From the NCBI RefSeq assembly GCF_016918855.1, contig NZ_JADKYB010000027.1, forward strand, positions 1-64,000: a DNA stretch of 64,000 nucleotides, written 5' to 3'. This document shows positions 61,638-64,000 of this stretch, piece after piece. The notes below the pieces were generated by a model. That model did not search any database. It worked only from the letters and a program-made list of their open reading frames with translations, and was not told the origin of the DNA. Source of the DNA: Actinacidiphila acididurans (GTDB taxonomy: Bacteria > Actinomycetota > Actinomycetes > Streptomycetales > Streptomycetaceae). Numbering within the stretch: the first letter of the stretch is position 1; every line of letters starts with the position of its first letter. The position numbers and the translations under genes were made by a program.

Positions 61638-62267
61638 ATGAGCGCACCGCCGCTTCCCGGCGTCCTGGGCGACCTCGCACCGATCCTGAACCACTGGGGC
61701 TACCTGGCCGTCGGCGGGCTGATCCTCGTCGAGGACTTCGGCGTACCCGCCCCGGGCGAGACCATCCTGATCGCCGCGGCCCTCTACGCCGGGGCCGGCC
61801 AGCTCAACATCGTCGCCGTCATCGCCATCGGCATCATCGCCGCGATCATCGGCGACAACATCGGCTACCTCATCGGCCGCACCGGCGGCCAGGCCCTGGT
61901 CCTGCGCTACGGCAAATACATCTTCCTCACCCCCGAACGCTTCGCCAAGGCCGAGCAGTTCTTCACCCGCCACGGCGGCAAAGTCGTCACCATCGCCCGT
62001 TTCGTCGAAGGCCTGCGCCAGGCCAACGGCATCATCGCCGGCACCACCGCCATGCCCTGGCGCCGCTTCCTCGCCTTCAACGCCCTGGGCGCCGCACTGT
62101 GGGTGGGCCTGTGGGCCGGCCTCGGCTACGCCGCCGGCAACCACATCTCCACCATCTACACCCAGGTGAACCGCTACTCCCTGTACGTCCTGGTGGCCTT
62201 GGCCGTGCTCGTGGTCGCGCTCGTCCTCCGTACGGTGCTGCGCCGCCGCCGGGCCGAGCACCCATAG
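61638..62267 (+). CDS. DedA family membrane protein
   Basis: The product is 209 residues from the ATG at 61638 with GAAAGGACGG upstream. Family motifs include LILVEDFGVPAPGETILIAAALYAG, GDNIGYLIGRTGG, FFTRHGGKVVTIARFVEGLRQANGIIAG and an amphipathic region WRRFLAFNALGAALW. It has four to five membrane segments. DedA proteins are lipid (polyprenyl or phospholipid) flippases or proton-coupled transporters for membrane homeostasis. The upstream gap of about 320 bases includes a palindromic operator candidate. Confidence 0.93.
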   Translation: MSAPPLPGVLGDLAPILNHWGYLAVGGLILVEDFGVPAPGETILIAAALYAGAGQLNIVAVIAIGIIAAIIGDNIGYLIGRTGGQALVLRYGKYIFLTPERFAKAEQFFTRHGGKVVTIARFVEGLRQANGIIAGTTAMPWRRFLAFNALGAALWVGLWAGLGYAAGNHISTIYTQVNRYSLYVLVALAVLVVALVLRTVLRRRRAEHP

Positions 62268-62304
62268 CGGCGCCTGGGAGGGGGCAGCGGCCCGCGGCGG
62301 CCGC

Positions 62305-62817
62305 CTACTGCGCGTCCCGGTACCAGCGCCGGTGCGCCAAGGGCTCCACGCACAGCACGGCGGCGCCCGCGACCGCGCCGACCAGCAGGGCGCACCAGCC
62401 GCCGCCATTGAGTACGGCACCGAGGCACGCGGCGCCGACGGCGAGCGGACGCAACAGGGTCAACGGCCCGAGGCCGACGACCACCGCGAAGGTGCCGGCG
62501 CGGAACGGGAGGACGAAGTAGGCGGCGAGCGAGAGCAACACCACGGCGGCGAAGACGCAGAGCGGGAGCAGGTAGCCGAAGCCCCCGACGGCCAGGGCGT
62601 GACGGGTCCGGGCCCGGTCGGACGCGGTCAGCAGCACAAGGACGGCGGCCAGCGCGGGGGCGGCCAGCAGGACGGCCCCGACGGCCAGCCCGCGCAGGGC
62701 GGCTCGTACGGCGGCCCGTCGTTTGCGGATACGGGCGTCGCGGCCGGCGTACGCGCGGAAGCCGCTGAACGCCGAGTCGACCAAGCCGAGCAGGGCCAGC
62801 GGCACGGCGGGCGTCAC
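62305..62817 (-). CDS. Hypothetical membrane protein, four to five helices
   Basis: The product is 170 residues from a GTG at 62817 overlapping the methyltransferase stop (GTGA). After an Arg-rich cytoplasmic segment come hydrophobic helices (LAVGAVLLAAPALAAVLVLL, LLPLCVFAAVVLLSLAAYFV and two more). No known family or catalytic motif is evident. Its tight coupling to the methyltransferase suggests a joint role, perhaps modifying a lipid-linked substrate (inference). Confidence 0.75.
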   Translation of the reverse strand: MTPAVPLALLGLVDSAFSGFRAYAGRDARIRKRRAAVRAALRGLAVGAVLLAAPALAAVLVLLTASDRARTRHALAVGGFGYLLPLCVFAAVVLLSLAAYFVLPFRAGTFAVVVGLGPLTLLRPLAVGAACLGAVLNGGGWCALLVGAVAGAAVLCVEPLAHRRWYRDAQ

Positions 62818-63824
62818 CGGGTCGCCCCGGCCCCTGCTCCGGCGGCTCCCCCGGCCTCGACGCCGACCGCGGCCCCGGCCACAACCCCGGCCCCCGCGAA
62901 GTGCTCCTCACCGACCATCCGGCGCGCGGCCCGACCGAGAGCCCGGCGAAAAGGCGCCTCCAACTGCGGGCGCACCCCGATGATCGGGCGCAAGGTGGTG
63001 CAGAACGGATTCGCCAGCCCGCCCGGCTCGTACAGCAGCGCCCGCATCCCCGGCACCGCCGCGGCTCGCAGCAGCGTCTCGTCGCTGTGCGCGCGCAGCG
63101 CGGAGACGACACCGTCGTGCCGGCCGAGCCGGTGTCGCATCCGCGCCCGGTGAAAGATCCAGGCGCCGATCGGCGCGAGACGGGTCGCGGCGATGTCGAA
63201 GTGGCAGAACGCCTGCGCCGGTGAAGCGGCCTGGGCCCGGAAGAACTCGCCCAGCGCCGGACCGCGGAAGTGGTGCAGCAGGCCCGTGGAGACGTACACG
63301 GTCGCCGCCTCGGCCGGCCCAAAGGCGTTCCCGTGCACGAACCGGCACGTGAGCCCTTCGGCCCGGGCCAGCCGGTCCGCCTCCCCGACGAGCGCGGCGT
63401 CCAGGTCGACCCCCACCAACTCCACGTCCGGACCCAGCGCGTTGGTGGCCGCCAGCCACCGCACCACATAGCCCAGCCCGCACCCGACGTCGACCAGCCG
63501 GTACGGCCCGCCCTGTCCGTTCTGCCCACCGACCTCCCGGATCGCGTCGAACAGCGGCCCGACCGGATCGACCAGGCGCTCGCCGATCCGCAACTCCTCG
63601 CTCAGCCGCTGCAACTCGGTGTGCACGCCGATGAGCAGCCGGTCCACGGCCCCCGGGTCGAGCACCCCGTCCCGGTCCACGGGCAGCCTCCGGACGATCC
63701 GGACCGCCCGCTCGTCCCCGCTCTCCCGCAGCCGCCGCACCACCTCGTCCCGCCGCACCGGAAGCCGTGCCCCGCTGCCCGCGTCCACCGCGGTGATCAG
63801 GTCCGAAATCTCCAGCCGCCCCAC
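62814..63824 (-). CDS. Class I SAM-dependent methyltransferase
   Basis: The product is 336 residues; the GTG at 63824 has AAGG 8 bases upstream (a GTG at 63833 is the alternative). The SAM motif I is YRLVDVGCGLGYVVRWLA, with VELVGVDLDAALVGEADRL (acidic residue binding ribose) and a motif near TVYVSTGLLHHF. About 110 residues precede the domain. The C-terminus is Gly/Ala-rich and low complexity. The substrate is unknown. It overlaps the downstream membrane protein gene by 4 bases. Confidence 0.87.
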   Translation of the reverse strand: MGRLEISDLITAVDAGSGARLPVRRDEVVRRLRESGDERAVRIVRRLPVDRDGVLDPGAVDRLLIGVHTELQRLSEELRIGERLVDPVGPLFDAIREVGGQNGQGGPYRLVDVGCGLGYVVRWLAATNALGPDVELVGVDLDAALVGEADRLARAEGLTCRFVHGNAFGPAEAATVYVSTGLLHHFRGPALGEFFRAQAASPAQAFCHFDIAATRLAPIGAWIFHRARMRHRLGRHDGVVSALRAHSDETLLRAAAVPGMRALLYEPGGLANPFCTTLRPIIGVRPQLEAPFRRALGRAARRMVGEEHFAGAGVVAGAAVGVEAGGAAGAGAGATR

Positions 63825-63875
63825 GCCCAGCACCTTACGGTCCGGCGGGCGGCCTGCCGCCACGCCGCAGGAGGG

Positions 63876-64000
63876 TCAGTCCCCGGGCCGGCGACGCAGC
63901 AGGCGGGCCAGGTTGACTCCGTAGCCGATCCCGAAGGCGTGGGGGGTGAACAGGGCGTCGTTGCCGGGGTCCCAGAACTCCGCGCGCACCCGGGCCCAGG
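63876..64000 (-). CDS. DUF5808-like protein, C-terminal fragment (cut by window end)
   Basis: The leftward frame reads WARVRAEFWDPGNDALF then TPHAFGIGYGVNLARLLRR before a TGA at 63876. The 'NDALFTPHAFGIGYGVNLA' block matches the C-terminal region of DUF5808-type proteins (pattern F-x-P-x-x-F-G-I-G-x-x-x-N). Only 40 residues are visible; the start is outside the window. Confidence 0.55.
   Translation of the reverse strand, partial: WARVRAEFWDPGNDALFTPHAFGIGYGVNLARLLRRRPGD

Overview
The window is a very GC-rich, densely coded actinobacterial chromosome segment, almost certainly from a streptomycete or close relative. The evidence is G/C-ending codons, many GTG starts, GTGA/ATGA stop-start overlaps, and gene order. 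The series AhpE-like peroxiredoxin, DUF3052 protein, aceE, PucR-type regulator, fabD, fabH, acpP, fabF is a conserved actinobacterial core block (mycobacteria keep a related order). DmdR/IdeR-type iron control and an SCO2400-like zinc-ribbon protein also fit.

Layout. 0-6.5 kb: a tellurium-resistance-like (Ter) stress cluster with a phosphoribosyltransferase and a CitE/HpcH-like lyase (the Ter 'biosynthetic' pair), three TerD proteins, a TerA-like protein and a TerC-like DUF475 membrane protein. 6.6-21.9 kb: the peroxiredoxin/DUF3052/aceE/FasR/fab core, interrupted between aceE and fasR by six accessory genes and three MITE- or REP-like intergenic repeats. 21.9-29.3 kb: an imine-reductase/HIBADH-like enzyme, DUF3145 protein, lipoprotein SGNH esterase, GH3 glycosidase with a divergent TetR, MarR and a zinc-ribbon membrane protein. 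29.4-33.1 kb: an EfeUOB-type iron uptake operon in which EfeU and EfeO are fused, preceded by a clear iron box. 33.4-35.1 kb: an SDR enzyme and a MmyB-type XRE regulator.

35.2-43.3 kb is the most unusual part. Six co-directional, mostly overlapping genes encode a class III nucleotidyl-cyclase-like protein, a P-loop STAND-like ATPase with an alpha-solenoid tail, an SPFH-like/vWA fusion, a TerY-like vWA protein, a PP2C phosphatase and a membrane-anchored protein kinase. A Crp/Fnr regulator with an intact-looking cyclic-nucleotide cassette converges on the end. The vWA-PP2C-kinase triad is the 'TerY-P' module known from Ter-linked systems. The cyclase and ATPase share an identical GDVVGGDK motif. 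I infer a membrane-linked stress or defence signalling system, possibly with a cyclic-nucleotide step.

44.2-52 kb: a Tat-signal flavoprotein, a polyamine-type ABC importer (ATPase, binding protein, two permeases) and a divergent NCS1 permease. 52-57.4 kb is accessory: an ECF-like sigma factor, an L,D-transpeptidase-like secreted protein, small membrane and secreted proteins, an AhpD-like protein, and an orphaned antitoxin followed by a deleted PIN toxin. 57.4-64 kb: a UvrA-like ATPase, AraC and VOC genes, a DedA protein, a methyltransferase operon and a DUF5808-like gene cut by the window end. No tRNA, rRNA, CRISPR array or complete insertion sequence was recognised.
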